From contig NZ_BNBO01000004.1 of NCBI RefSeq assembly GCF_014655955.1, positions 1-64,000 of the forward strand: a DNA stretch of 64,000 nt, in the 5' to 3' direction. The notes under the pieces are model-generated. The model ran no database searches. It was not told the DNA's origin and was given only the letters and a program-made list of their open reading frames with translations. The DNA comes from Kitasatospora indigofera (GTDB lineage: Bacteria > Actinomycetota > Actinomycetes > Streptomycetales > Streptomycetaceae). This document shows positions 9,273 to 17,831 of this stretch, in pieces (position 1 is the stretch's first letter; every line of letters starts with the position of its first letter). The position numbers and the translations under genes were made by a program.

Positions 9273-10268
9273 TCAGCCGTGGTAGCCGGCGACGATCTTC
9301 GTGAAGGCGTACGGCGCCTGGCCGATCCCGCTGCAGGCGTCGCCCGCCGGGGTGCCCGAGGGGCACTGCCGGTCGCGGTTGACGGCCCAGAAGGTGAAGC
9401 GGGCCAGGTGGTGCGCCTTGGCGTAGTCGGCGATGGTGGTGAAGTCCGCGACCGAGACGGTCTCGTCGCTCTCGTCGGTCTTCCCGTTCATCGAGGAGAT
9501 CCCGATGTGGCGGTAGGCCGTCGCGGAGTCGTAGCCGTAGGCGCTCGCGACGACGTTCTTCAGGCCGTCGGCGGCGGTGACGGTCACCGAGCCCATCGAG
9601 CCGCTGTGGCCGCCGAAGTCGAAGGGCATGACGGTCCAGCCGTCGAGCGCCAGACCGGCCTTCGCACCCTTCCTGACCAGGTCGGCCCCGGACGCGTCCG
9701 GGCCGGTGGGCGTGGTGCCGAAGGTGACGTACTCCTTGATGCCGGGGTTGTTGTTCTTGACGATCTTCAGGGCGTCGATCACCCGCTGACGGACCGTCGC
9801 GCTCGCCACCTCGGTGTCCTCGATGTCGATGTCGATCGCCTTGAGCCGGTAGGCGTTGATCACCTTCTGGTACGCGCCGGCCAGGGCGCTCGCCGAGGTG
9901 CACTTCTCGCCGAGCTTGGCGCCGCTCCAGCCGCCGAAGGAGATCACCACGTCCCCGCCGGCCGCCCGGATGCTGTTGATCGCGCTCTGGTCGCTGCCGC
10001 CGGTGAGCGCCCGGCTGCCGTCCCACTTGGGGTTGCAGCCGCCGTCGCTGAGCATGAAGGCGAGCGTGAACTGCTTGACGCCGGTGGCCGCCATCACGGC
10101 GGTCGGACTCTGCGGACTCCCCCAACCGAGGTACTCGTAGGGGGCGTTGAGGCCGACCGGGTCCGGGGTGGCAGCCTGTCCGGCGGGGGCCAGCGCGAAG
10201 GCGGTGGCGGTGAGCGAGACGGCGGCGGCCAGGGCGAGCAGCGGGCGGAGGGGTGTGCGCGGGTTCAT
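9273..10268 (-). CDS. secreted GH18 chitinase-like protein (PF-ChiA type)
   Basis: A 331-residue secreted glycoside hydrolase family 18 protein. A Sec signal peptide spans about residues 1-33. The catalytic strand reads AIDIDIED, with E150 as the expected proton donor; this DxDIE form (Ile in place of Trp) is typical of the PF-ChiA-like branch. Conserved flanks include FTLAFMLSDGGCNPKWDG and GGDVVISFGGW. It is a bare catalytic domain without a binding module. Likely role is hydrolysis of chitin or another GlcNAc polymer. A 21-bp palindrome lies in the promoter. A similar domain occurs in the larger protein at 17832-19892. Confidence 0.9.
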   Translation of the reverse strand: MNPRTPLRPLLALAAAVSLTATAFALAPAGQAATPDPVGLNAPYEYLGWGSPQSPTAVMAATGVKQFTLAFMLSDGGCNPKWDGSRALTGGSDQSAINSIRAAGGDVVISFGGWSGAKLGEKCTSASALAGAYQKVINAYRLKAIDIDIEDTEVASATVRQRVIDALKIVKNNNPGIKEYVTFGTTPTGPDASGADLVRKGAKAGLALDGWTVMPFDFGGHSGSMGSVTVTAADGLKNVVASAYGYDSATAYRHIGISSMNGKTDESDETVSVADFTTIADYAKAHHLARFTFWAVNRDRQCPSGTPAGDACSGIGQAPYAFTKIVAGYHG

Positions 10269-10356
10269 GGTTCACCGTTCCGTTGGTCCGTGGGGGCCCG
10301 TGGGGGCGGGAGACGAGGTGCGGCGATGCAGGGAGGCGCGGGGAGGGGAGCCATTA

Positions 10357-10377
10357 CGTTAGGAAAGTTTCCTAACG
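10357..10377 (-). promoter_or_regulatory. 21-bp palindromic operator in GH18 promoter
   Basis: GTTAGGAAA-G-TTTCCTAAC, extended by C and G at the ends, is a perfect palindrome 89 bp before the GH18 start. On the minus strand it fills the 17-bp spacer between a weak -35 (CTGCAA) and TAACGT as -10, an ideal repression site. From memory it resembles operators of ROK-family regulators such as CsnR found before streptomycete chitosanase and other glycosidase genes. No ROK gene is in the window. Confidence 0.7.
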
Positions 10378-10474
10378 CTTGCAGGGTAGGGAACCAGCTG
10401 TCGCGGTACACGTCAAGAGCCCCCGCCGGAAGGCCCGTTGCGAGGTCCCGGTGCTGCGGGCGGAGACATGGCGA

Positions 10475-10507
10475 GGCCGGGCGCCCGGCAGTGCCGCGCG
10501 CCCGGCC
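10475..10507 (-). terminator. hairpin after conserved hypothetical gene
   Basis: A perfect 10-bp stem (10475-10484 with 10498-10507) lies 15 bp beyond the stop of the minus-strand gene that ends at 10522. Confidence 0.5.
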
Positions 10508-10521
10508 CGGGGCGGCCGTGC

Positions 10522-10842
10522 TCAGCCCGCCGGGTTGTCGCGCAGCCGCTCCTGCTGGATCTCCGGGCGCTTGCTGTCCCAGAGCAACTCCCAGACCCGG
10601 AACACGCAGTGGTAGTCCCGCATGCTGCCGCGGGTGATCAGCAGGTAGGAGTCGCCGTCCCGCAGCAGTGTGCGCTGACGGTCGGTCACCGGGTGCTGCG
10701 GGCGGTAGCCGGGGACGATCCGCTTCAGCTCCGCCAGCGCCTCCTCACGGCTGCCCTCGATCTCGGCGAGGACCTTCGGCGCCCACAGCCGGTTGTCGCC
10801 GATGCCGTCGGTCTCCTCGACCACCAGTGCCCAGCGCGCCAT
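10522..10842 (-). CDS. conserved hypothetical protein
   Basis: A 106-residue cytosolic protein of a family that I recognise as widespread in streptomycetes but without known function. It begins MARWALVVEET, has a charged middle (EGSREEALAELKRIVPGY) and ends around VFRVWELLWDSKRPEIQ. ATG 10842 is preferred over the GTG three codons earlier, because AAGGGG lies 8 bp before the ATG and overlaps the GTG. It stands alone, divergent from the acyl-CoA dehydrogenase gene. Confidence 0.75.
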   Translation of the reverse strand: MARWALVVEETDGIGDNRLWAPKVLAEIEGSREEALAELKRIVPGYRPQHPVTDRQRTLLRDGDSYLLITRGSMRDYHCVFRVWELLWDSKRPEIQQERLRDNPAG

Positions 10843-11016
10843 CTCGTCCACCCCTTGTCCTCGGAAAATGCCCCTCCTGGCCCGGTCAGCCTAGTACGGG
10901 CCGCCCGGCGGCCCCCGCCGTGGGCGGCGCCGCACCGGGCGGCCTCCCGGCGGCCCGGCGGGCGGTCCGGTGCGGAATACTCGCCGGTACCTTCCGAGAC
11001 TCCAAGGAGCGCTTCA

Positions 11017-12195
11017 ATGACGAAGCCGAACCGCATCGACCCGGCCGACCTCCTCGCCGTCGGCGACCTGCTCACCGACGAGGAGCGGCTGATCCGCGAC
11101 ACCGTCCGGCGCTTCGCCGACGAGCGGATCAGGCCGCACGTCGGGGAGTGGTTCGAGCGCGGCGTCTTCCCGGCCCGGGAGCTGGCCCCCGAACTCGGCG
11201 CACTCGGGGTCCTGGGCATGCACCTCGACGGGTACGGCTGCACCGGTTCGACGGCGGTGGCCTACGGCGTCGCCTGCATGGAGCTGGAGGCGGCCGACTC
11301 CGGGCTGCGCAGCTTCGTCTCCGTCCAGGGCTCGCTGGCGATGCGCGCCATCCACGCCTTCGGCTCCGAGGAGCAGAAGCAGCAGTGGCTGCCGGAGATG
11401 GCGGCCGGCCGGGCGATCGGCTGCTTCGGCCTGACCGAGCCGGACTTCGGCTCCGACCCGGCCAACATGCGGACCCGGGCCCGCCGCAAGGGCAGCGACT
11501 GGGTGCTCTCCGGCACCAAGATGTGGATCACCAACGGCAGCATCGCGGACGCCGCCGTGATCTGGGCGCAGACAGAGGAGGGCGTCCGGGGCTTCGTGGT
11601 GCCGCGCGGCACCAAGGGCTTCTCGGCCAACGACGTGCACGGCAAGCTCTCCCTGCGGGCCTCGGTGACCAGCGAGTTGGTGCTGGAGGACGTGCAGCTG
11701 CCGGCCGACGCGGTGCTGCCGGGCGTCACCGGGCTGCGCGGGCCGCTCTCCTCGCTGAACGAGGCCCGCTACGGCATCCTCTGGGGCACCGTCGGCGCCG
11801 CCCGCGACTGCTACACCACCGCGCTGGACTACGCGAAGACCCGGATCCAGTTCGACCGCCCGATCGCGGCCTTCCAGCTCACCCAGCAGAAGCTGGTCGA
11901 GATGATGCTGGAGGTCGAGAAGGCCTACCTGGTCGCCCTGCGGATCGGCCGGCTCAAGGACGCGGGGGAGTCCGTGCCGGCACACATCAGCTTCGGGAAG
12001 CTCAACAACGTCCGGGCGGCCCTGGAGATCGCCCGCAGCGCCCGGACCATCCTCGGCGCCAACGGGATCACCACCGAGTACCCGGTGCTGCGGCACGCCA
12101 ACAACCTGGAGTCGGTGCTCACCTACGAGGGCACCGGTGAGATCCACACCCTCGTGCTGGGCCAGGCCATCACCGGTGAGGCCGCCTACCACTGA
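11017..12195 (+). CDS. glutaryl-CoA dehydrogenase-like acyl-CoA dehydrogenase
   Basis: A 392-residue acyl-CoA dehydrogenase closest by eye to glutaryl-CoA dehydrogenase, which oxidises and decarboxylates glutaryl-CoA to crotonyl-CoA in lysine and tryptophan breakdown. Seen are GLTEPDFGSDPANMRTRA, the FAD/ETF segment DYAKTRIQFDRPIAAFQLTQ and the C-terminal TYEGTGEIHTLVLG, whose Glu is the catalytic base in the family. SD AAGGAG lies 8 bp before ATG 11017. No other lysine or tryptophan degradation gene is adjacent, so substrate is inferred from family resemblance only. Confidence 0.85.
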   Translation: MTKPNRIDPADLLAVGDLLTDEERLIRDTVRRFADERIRPHVGEWFERGVFPARELAPELGALGVLGMHLDGYGCTGSTAVAYGVACMELEAADSGLRSFVSVQGSLAMRAIHAFGSEEQKQQWLPEMAAGRAIGCFGLTEPDFGSDPANMRTRARRKGSDWVLSGTKMWITNGSIADAAVIWAQTEEGVRGFVVPRGTKGFSANDVHGKLSLRASVTSELVLEDVQLPADAVLPGVTGLRGPLSSLNEARYGILWGTVGAARDCYTTALDYAKTRIQFDRPIAAFQLTQQKLVEMMLEVEKAYLVALRIGRLKDAGESVPAHISFGKLNNVRAALEIARSARTILGANGITTEYPVLRHANNLESVLTYEGTGEIHTLVLGQAITGEAAYH

Positions 12196-12314
12196 GCCGT
12201 CCTCAAGCGGCGGGGCTGGGGCCGGGCCCACCGAAAACCGGCTCGCCGTCGCGGCGGCGGGCCGGTTAGGGTCGGCACTCCCACCCGCCCCCGTCGAGCG
12301 AAGAAGGCCCGGAC

Positions 12315-12668
12315 ATGACCGGTACCACCACCCTCTGGCGTCCCACCGGACCGCAGGAGCTGGCACTGGTCGAAGCCTCCGGCCGGCGTGCCTGGCCGCC
12401 GAGGCTGCCGGACCAGCCGATCTTCTACCCGGTGCTGAACGAGGACTACGCGATCCGGATCGCCCGGGACTGGAACGTCCGCGCCTCCGGGGTCGGCTAC
12501 GTCACCCGGTTCGAGGTCGACACCGCCTTCCTCGCCCGCTACCCCGTCCAGCAGGCGGGCGGCCGGACGATCCTGGAGCTCTGGGTGCCGGCCGAGGAAC
12601 TGGCGGAGTTCAACCGGCACATCGTCGGGCTGATCGAGGTCGTCCACGAGTTCCGGCCGGCCTGCTGA
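12315..12668 (+). CDS. conserved hypothetical protein
   Basis: A 117-residue protein common in actinomycetes. It has an N-terminal LWRPTGPQELALVEASG, a core RLPDQPIFYPVLNEDYAIRIARDWN and a C-terminal GGRTILELWVPAEELAEFNRHIVG. It is sometimes labelled ADP-ribosylation/crystallin J1, but I see none of that enzyme's Asp/Thr metal motifs, so I leave function open. A GAAGAAGG ribosome site precedes ATG 12315. The next 257 bp (12669-12925) hold no gene I can support. Confidence 0.8.
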   Translation: MTGTTTLWRPTGPQELALVEASGRRAWPPRLPDQPIFYPVLNEDYAIRIARDWNVRASGVGYVTRFEVDTAFLARYPVQQAGGRTILELWVPAEELAEFNRHIVGLIEVVHEFRPAC

Positions 12669-12925
12669 CGGAGCCCGGCCCCGCGAACTGTTCCCGCCCG
12701 TCCCGGTGCGCTGCGGCCGTCGGCCCCGGCGCCTTTCCGCCCGCCCGGTGCGCCGGGCGCCCCCGGGGCGGGCGGCCGCGTGAGCGCCACCGGCCGGACG
12801 CCGGCCGTTCGCCGTCAGGACACCGTCCGGTACGCCACCCACGGCAGCATGGCCGGGCCGGTGGGCGACGCAGCGGCGGCCGACCAGGCGCACGACCCGG
12901 CCGCGGCACCGGAAGGAACCCCCAC

Positions 12926-13840
12926 ATGACCACGCCCCGTACACCCCGCGTGCTCGTCGTCGGCATCGACGGCGTGCGCCACGACCTGCTGTCCGAGGTG
13001 GCGATGCCACGGCTGGCCGAGGTCGCCGGCGCCGGGTTCCTGGTGCCCGTCGAGGTGGACGCGGACACGCCGACCATGTCCGGGCCCTGCTGGGCGACGA
13101 TCGTGACCGGGGTCACGGCGGCCAAGCACGGCGTATGGGGCAACCACCTCGCGGGCAACCGGCTGGACGTCTTCCCGGACTTCGCGACCAGGCTCGCCAA
13201 GCTCGACGGCCGGCGCACCTTCGTCGCCGCGGGCTGGGAGCCGCTGATGCTGGCGATGTCGGGCGGCCCGCTGTTCCGGGCGCCCGGGCGCTCCTCGTAC
13301 GTCGCACCGGCCGCCGACACGCCGGAGGCCTGGGAGGAGGTCGACGAGGAGGTCATCCGCGAGGCCGTCCACGTGCTGACCACCGCCGACCCGGAGGCCT
13401 CCTTCGTCTACCTCGGCGCGGTGGACGAGACCGCGCACTTCCTCGGCTGCGGCTCCCGCTACCGGGACGCGATGCGGGCGGCGGACGAGCGGCTCGGCCG
13501 CCTCCTGGACGCCGTCCGCAGCCGGCCGGGGCACCGGCAGGAGGCGTGGACCGTCATCGTCGTCACCGACCACGGGCACGTGGACGCCGGCGGGCACGGC
13601 GGCACCACCCCCGAGGAGCGGACCGCCTGGGTGGCCTGCGCCGGCCCGGACATCCCGGCCGCCCCGCCCGCCGGGGTGATCCGCCATGTGGACGTGGCCG
13701 CCCAGGTGTACGCGTCGCTGGGCCGTCCGGCCGACCCGCACTGGACCCTGGACGGGCGGCCGTTCCCCGTCGCCCGGCCGGCGCCGGGGGCCGGACCGGA
13801 CGCCACGGCACGGGTGCCGGCCACCGTCGGGCGGAGCTGA
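12926..13840 (+). CDS. alkaline phosphatase superfamily phosphodiesterase/pyrophosphatase
   Basis: A 304-residue metal-dependent hydrolase of the type I phosphodiesterase/nucleotide pyrophosphatase family. Metal ligands of the fold can be traced: GIDG (D14), the nucleophile region TPTMSGPCWATIVTG, DETAHFLG, and TDHGH followed by GGHGG. There is no signal peptide, so it should be cytosolic. The conserved set supports hydrolysis of a phosphate mono- or diester; the substrate is unknown. GGAAGGA precedes ATG 12926. The last 30 residues are a Pro/Ala-rich tail. Confidence 0.87.
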   Translation: MTTPRTPRVLVVGIDGVRHDLLSEVAMPRLAEVAGAGFLVPVEVDADTPTMSGPCWATIVTGVTAAKHGVWGNHLAGNRLDVFPDFATRLAKLDGRRTFVAAGWEPLMLAMSGGPLFRAPGRSSYVAPAADTPEAWEEVDEEVIREAVHVLTTADPEASFVYLGAVDETAHFLGCGSRYRDAMRAADERLGRLLDAVRSRPGHRQEAWTVIVVTDHGHVDAGGHGGTTPEERTAWVACAGPDIPAAPPAGVIRHVDVAAQVYASLGRPADPHWTLDGRPFPVARPAPGAGPDATARVPATVGRS

Positions 13841-14015
13841 GGCCGGCGCGGTGCCGGGCCCGGGCCCGTCCCCCTAGGGGTGCCGGGCCGGTGCCCGGCC
13901 GGCCGCCGGCGGGCGGGAGGGGCGGGAACCGCAGGCCGGCGGGCGCCTGACGGGTCGGCAGCGGGCCGCATGGCAGGCCGCCCGGGGCGCGGCGTACCTC
14001 TCAAGGTGGAGACCG

Positions 14016-14029
14016 TACCCCCTGGGGTG
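14016..14029. promoter_or_regulatory. possible CsoR/CstR-type operator
   Basis: TACCCCCTGGGGTG is a C-tract/G-tract dyad like the sites bound by CsoR-family copper or persulfide sensors (TACCCC...GGGGTA); the last base deviates. It lies about 110 bp before the gene at 14140. No CsoR gene is nearby, so this is suggestive only. Confidence 0.3.
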
Positions 14030-14139
14030 GAGGGAGGTTCGCGACCTCGTGCTGATGCCGCGTCGGGGCGGCCGGGCCAGGATGGAGGTCAAGGTGAGCC
14101 GGCGCTGTGTCGTCGCCGGGTGAAGGGGTTGGAGCAGTC

Positions 14140-14646
14140 ATGGGGATGCTGGGCAAGCTCGCTCTGGGGGTGGCGGGCACCGGGATGGCGCTCGCGGTCG
14201 CGACGGTGGCCGTCGGCCCCCGGATGACGGACTGGTACGAGGGGCACCACCGCGAGCAGGCCAACTACTCCACCGGCAGCGCCGCCAAGGCGAGCCAGCG
14301 CACGGTGCCGGCCTGGCTGCCGGACGACGCCTCCGCCGTCCGCTTCCTGAGGTCCACCACCACCGAGGACAGCCTGCTCCGGGCGACCGTCCCCGGCGGG
14401 CGCCTGCCGGCCGGCTGCACGCCCACCGAGCGGAAGACCGGCGCGGCCCACCCCGGGCCGACGGCGAAGGACCGTCCCGGGGCGGCCCGGCTCAAGGCGG
14501 GCTGGTTCCCGGCCTCGCCCGCGGCCGAGGTGTCCGGCCGCTGCGGCCACTACAGCGTCGTGCTGTCGGGGGATCAGCTGTTCGCCTGGCAGGACGGCGC
14601 GAGCGCCCGGGCCGCGGGCCAGGGGGGCACGGCCCCCCGGCGGTGA
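14140..14646 (+). CDS. hypothetical membrane-anchored or secreted protein
   Basis: A 168-residue protein that I do not recognise. The N-terminus (MGMLGKLALGVAGTGMALAVATVAVG) is one hydrophobic helix acting as signal anchor; the rest is hydrophilic and extracytoplasmic, with two cysteines (LPAGCTPTE and SGRCGHYSVV) that could form a disulfide. ATG 14140 is chosen because GGAG lies 5 bp upstream. The final codons overlap an 18-bp repeat array, so the C-terminus (GQGGTAPRR) may be of recent origin. Confidence 0.65.
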   Translation: MGMLGKLALGVAGTGMALAVATVAVGPRMTDWYEGHHREQANYSTGSAAKASQRTVPAWLPDDASAVRFLRSTTTEDSLLRATVPGGRLPAGCTPTERKTGAAHPGPTAKDRPGAARLKAGWFPASPAAEVSGRCGHYSVVLSGDQLFAWQDGASARAAGQGGTAPRR

Positions 14647-14729
14647 GGCCCGCTTCCGAGGTGCGGCACGCTTCCACGGTGCGGCCCGCCTCCGAGGTGC
14701 GGCACACCCGGGGGTGCGGCCCGCTTCGC
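14640..14729. repeat. five tandem 18-bp repeats spanning a gene end
   Basis: Five in-phase 18-bp units, consensus about GAGGTGCGGCMCGCYTCC, begin inside the last codons of the upstream gene and run past its TGA stop. Copies differ at a few positions each. A period of six codons suggests that the gene's 3' end changed by repeat slippage. Confidence 0.7.
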
Positions 14730-14818
14730 TGATGGGTCGACGGGGCCCGGGCACCCCTCGGGCAGTGACCGCGTACGTCTGGCGGCGCCGCGCCGGAGCG
14801 GGCGGGCGACTGCCGGCA

Positions 14819-14847
14819 GGCCCCCCGGATGATCCACCCGGGGGGCC
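14819..14847 (+). terminator. perfect 10-bp hairpin before MFS gene
   Basis: Stem 14819-14828 pairs exactly with 14838-14847 (GGCCCCCCGG and its complement) around a 9-nt loop, upstream of the MFS transporter gene. It probably ends transcription from the gene at 14140. Confidence 0.55.
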
Positions 14848-14913
14848 CGGCTGTCGGCCGGGCGGCAGGCTGGGGTAGGACGGAGCGAGTACCCGACGCT
14901 CGTGAGGAGCCCC

Positions 14914-16170
14914 ATGCCCGGCCCGACCGCTGATACCACCGGTGCGCAGTCGACCCTCTCCCGTCCCTCCGACCTCACCGGCATCGGCCGGACCGGCGTC
15001 GTCGTCCTCGGCGGGTTGGTCGCCCTCGGCCCGCTCACCACGGACCTCTACCTGCCCGCACTCCCCGCACTCACCGCCGACCTGCACACCAACCCGGCGG
15101 CCACCCAGCTCACGCTGACCTTCTCGCTGCTCGGCGTCGCCGCGGGGCAGCTGCTGTTCGGGCCGCTCAGCGACCGCCTCGGCCGGCGCCGGCCGTTGCT
15201 GGCCGGGCTGCTGGTCTACTCGGCCGCCACCCTGCTCTGCCTGCTGGCGACCACGCTGCCGCTGCTGGTGGCGGGCCGGTTCCTGCAAGGCATGGCGGGT
15301 GCGGCGGGGCTGGTGATCGGCCGGGCCATCGCCCGGGACCGCTACGACGGCGTCGCGGTGGTCCGCTTCCTCGCCTCGATCGGCCTGATATCCGGACTCG
15401 CGCCGATGTTCGCCCCCCTGCTCGGCGCACAGCTGCTGCGTGTCACCAACTGGCGCGGCACCTTCGCCGCGCTGGGCGTCCTGGGCCTGCTGCTCACCGT
15501 CTTCGCCTTCGTCTCGCTGCGTGAGACGCTGCTCCCGGCGGACCGCCACGGCGGCGGGCTGGCCGCCACCCTGCGGACCATCGGCCGGTTGCTGCGGGAC
15601 ATCCGCTTCCTCGGCCTCGTCCTCACCAGCAGCTTCGCCTTCGGGGCGCTGTTCGCCTACATCAGCGGCTCGTCCTTCGTGCTGCAGCAGGTGTACGGGG
15701 TGTCGCCGCAGACCTACAGCCTGCTGTTCGGGGTCAACTCCTTCGCCATCGTCGGGATGACCCAGCTCAACGGCCGGCTGCTCGCCCATCGCTTCTCGGC
15801 CCGTGCGCTGATGACCGCGGGGCTGGCGGTCGGTGCGGTGGCGGCGGTGGTGCTGCTCCTGCTGACCGGGGTCTGGGACCTCGGCCTGGCGGGGTTCTGC
15901 CCGCCGGTGTTCGTGATGATGGCGAGCATGGGCGTGGTGCTGCCGAACTCGGCGGCCCAGGCGCTGACCATGGTGGAGCCGGCGGCCGCCGGCTCGGCCT
16001 CGGCCCTGCTGGGCGTCGGGACCTTCCTCTGCGGCGGGCTGGTCGCGCCGCTGAGCAGTGCCGGCGGTGAGCCGTCCGCATCGGTGCTGGGGGCGGTGGT
16101 ACTCGGGTGCTCGGCCTTGGCGGGCGCGGCGTACCTGCTGCTCTGCCGGCCCTGGCGGGTCGCGGTCTGA
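14914..16170 (+). CDS. Bcr/CflA family multidrug efflux MFS transporter
   Basis: A 418-residue proton-driven exporter with 12 predicted membrane helices. The Bcr/CflA signature LGPLTTDLYLPALPALTADL lies in helix 1, and the MFS motif A (GPLSDRLGRRRPLLAGL) follows helix 2. The Arg-containing helix 4 (FLQGMAGAAGLVIGRAIARD) is typical of drug antiporters. GAGGAG lies 4 bp before ATG 14914. Chloramphenicol- or bicyclomycin-type drugs are exported by relatives; the substrate here is unknown. Confidence 0.92.
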   Translation: MPGPTADTTGAQSTLSRPSDLTGIGRTGVVVLGGLVALGPLTTDLYLPALPALTADLHTNPAATQLTLTFSLLGVAAGQLLFGPLSDRLGRRRPLLAGLLVYSAATLLCLLATTLPLLVAGRFLQGMAGAAGLVIGRAIARDRYDGVAVVRFLASIGLISGLAPMFAPLLGAQLLRVTNWRGTFAALGVLGLLLTVFAFVSLRETLLPADRHGGGLAATLRTIGRLLRDIRFLGLVLTSSFAFGALFAYISGSSFVLQQVYGVSPQTYSLLFGVNSFAIVGMTQLNGRLLAHRFSARALMTAGLAVGAVAAVVLLLLTGVWDLGLAGFCPPVFVMMASMGVVLPNSAAQALTMVEPAAAGSASALLGVGTFLCGGLVAPLSSAGGEPSASVLGAVVLGCSALAGAAYLLLCRPWRVAV

Positions 16171-16236
16171 GGGCGGGGGCGGGCCGGGGGTGACGGATGG
16201 CGGGTGACAGATGGTGAAATCGCGATGACAAAAGGT

Positions 16237-16306
16237 GACATCCGTCATCCGTCATCCGTCGACTGCCACCCTTCATCCGTCATCCGTCATCCGTCAGCTG
16301 TCATCG
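16237..16306. repeat. heptamer repeat array, consensus GTCATCC
   Basis: Reading in 7-bp steps: GACATCC, GTCATCC, GTCATCC, then after a break TTCATCC, GTCATCC, GTCATCC, GTCAGCT, GTCATCG. Just upstream (16189-16230) lie complementary GACGGATG and GATGACA words that could pair with the array. It sits between the convergent MFS and epimerase genes, in a spot richer in A+T than its surroundings. The same heptamer occurs at 42461-42551. Confidence 0.8.
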
Positions 16307-16415
16307 CCGCTCGCCGCTCGCCGCCCGCCACCCGGCCCCCGCCACTTCGCCGGGCCGGCACTCACCACCCCGCCGGGCCGGCTCCGCTCCCGTGGCTCCA
16401 CCGGGTCAGCCCGGG

Positions 16416-17399
16416 TCAGCCCGGGTCCGGCGACGCCGTCCGGACGCCGAAGGCCCGCAGGGTGGCGGCCACCGCGTCCGCCGTGTCGCTCGGGTGCCAG
16501 TCCAGCTGGTGGCGGGCCCGGCGGGCGTCGGGGGTCAGCTCGGAGCCGAGGAAGTGCAGTTCGCCGAAGGACAGCTGGGGCGGCCGGCCGGTGGCCTTCG
16601 AGGTCAGCTCGCCGAAGGCGGCGAAGATCCAGGCGCTGGGGCCGGCGAGGGTGACCGGGATCCGGGCGCCCGGCACCGCCTGCCGCACCAGCGCGGCGAT
16701 CTCGGGCAGTTCCAGAAAGCGGTCGGAGAACAGGTAGCGCGAGCCGACCGGGGCCTGCGCGGCCCGTAGGTGGCCTTCGGCGAGATCCTCGTTGAAGACC
16801 ACCGCCATGCCACCGGGCGGCAGGGCCGGCACCTTCCGCCGGGCCAGGTCGACCAGCAGCCGGTTGAGCGCGGTGGGCCGGGCGGGCCCCGGTCCGAACA
16901 CCGCGGACGGGTGCACGAGCCTGGCCGGCAGCCCGCGTCCGATCGCCGCGGCGACCAGCCGGTCGGCCTGTTGCTTGGAACGCTCGTAGGCCGTGCTCAG
17001 CGGCTTCTCCGCGAGCAGCGATTCGTCGAACGGCAGGTCGCGGGGGCGCTCGAAGACGTCCATGGTGCTGGTGTGCACGAAGCACTCGACCCGTTCCGCC
17101 AGCGCGGCCTCGACCAGGGAGCGGGTGCCGTCGACGTTGACCCGGTCGAAGGCCGAGCGGTCCCGCAGCCATTGTTCCGGCAGGCCGGCGGCGTGGAAGA
17201 CGGTGTCGCACCCCTGGACGGCGGCCCGCAGCGAGCCGGGGTCGGCCAGGTCGCCGGGCCAGGCCTCGACGCCGGGCGGGAGTCCGGCCCGGGCCGGGTC
17301 ACGGACCAGCGCCCGGACGCGCACACCCCGCTCGGCCAGCAGCCGGGCCAGCGGGTGGCCGACCGTGCCGGTGGCTCCGGTGACGAGTGCCTGGCGCAT
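16416..17399 (-). CDS. NAD-dependent epimerase/dehydratase (extended SDR)
   Basis: A 327-residue extended short-chain dehydrogenase/reductase. TGATGTVGHPLARLLAERG (residues 7-25) is the GxxGxxG Rossmann motif; the VHTSTMDVF strand supplies the catalytic Ser/Thr, and YERSKQQADR holds the Tyr-x3-Lys pair. It most resembles NAD(P)H-dependent sugar epimerase or 3-beta-hydroxysteroid/dihydroflavonol-type reductases. The substrate is not predictable. It stands alone on the minus strand. Confidence 0.88.
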   Translation of the reverse strand: MRQALVTGATGTVGHPLARLLAERGVRVRALVRDPARAGLPPGVEAWPGDLADPGSLRAAVQGCDTVFHAAGLPEQWLRDRSAFDRVNVDGTRSLVEAALAERVECFVHTSTMDVFERPRDLPFDESLLAEKPLSTAYERSKQQADRLVAAAIGRGLPARLVHPSAVFGPGPARPTALNRLLVDLARRKVPALPPGGMAVVFNEDLAEGHLRAAQAPVGSRYLFSDRFLELPEIAALVRQAVPGARIPVTLAGPSAWIFAAFGELTSKATGRPPQLSFGELHFLGSELTPDARRARHQLDWHPSDTADAVAATLRAFGVRTASPDPG

Positions 17400-17831
17400 G
17401 CGGACCTCCGGCGGTTCGGCGGTGGGCGAGCGGCGGCCGGACGCTCACCGGCCCTGGTCGGGACGCGTTCCCGACCCAGGTCCGGTCACGCGGGCGGGCG
17501 CCGGGCCACCGCCGTCGATCATGCCCCATCGGGACGGGTCGAGCCCTGACCGCGACGCGCCGACACCCGGCCCGTCCCGGTGGGATCGTCCCGTCCGCCG
17601 CCGCCCCGCTTCATGCCGTCCCCAGGAGGGGTCACCTCCGACCCGCCCCGGGAACGCCGCCGCCGGGCGGGGTGCGGGCGGGGAGCCTGCACCACGCCCG
17701 GCGGCGGGTCGGGCGGCACCGGGTCGGGCGGTGCCGGCGCGGATCCCGAGCGGATCCAGGCCTGCGCCGGGCGGCGCCGGACCACGTCCGGCGGCCGCCC
17801 GGCAGTACCGGGCGCTACCCGGCGGGGGCGG
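17400..17831. other. intergenic region, no gene seen
   Basis: This 432-bp region between the epimerase start and the chitinase stop (both minus strand) has several short GC dyads but no conserved ORF. It should hold the chitinase terminator and epimerase promoter, neither of which I can place confidently. Confidence 0.4.

Noticed and set aside
7111..10275. Minus-strand open frame of over 1000 codons across the oxidase and GH18 genes
   Set aside because: It is a GC-bias shadow: composition is Arg/Gly/Ala/Pro-rich, no domain is visible, and the oxidase on the plus strand and the GH18 gene in another frame are clearly real.
12315..12668. Label ADP-ribosylation/crystallin J1 for the 117-residue protein
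   Set aside because: None of the ADP-ribosylglycohydrolase metal motifs is present and the length is a third of that family; a real member lies at 39670-40578.
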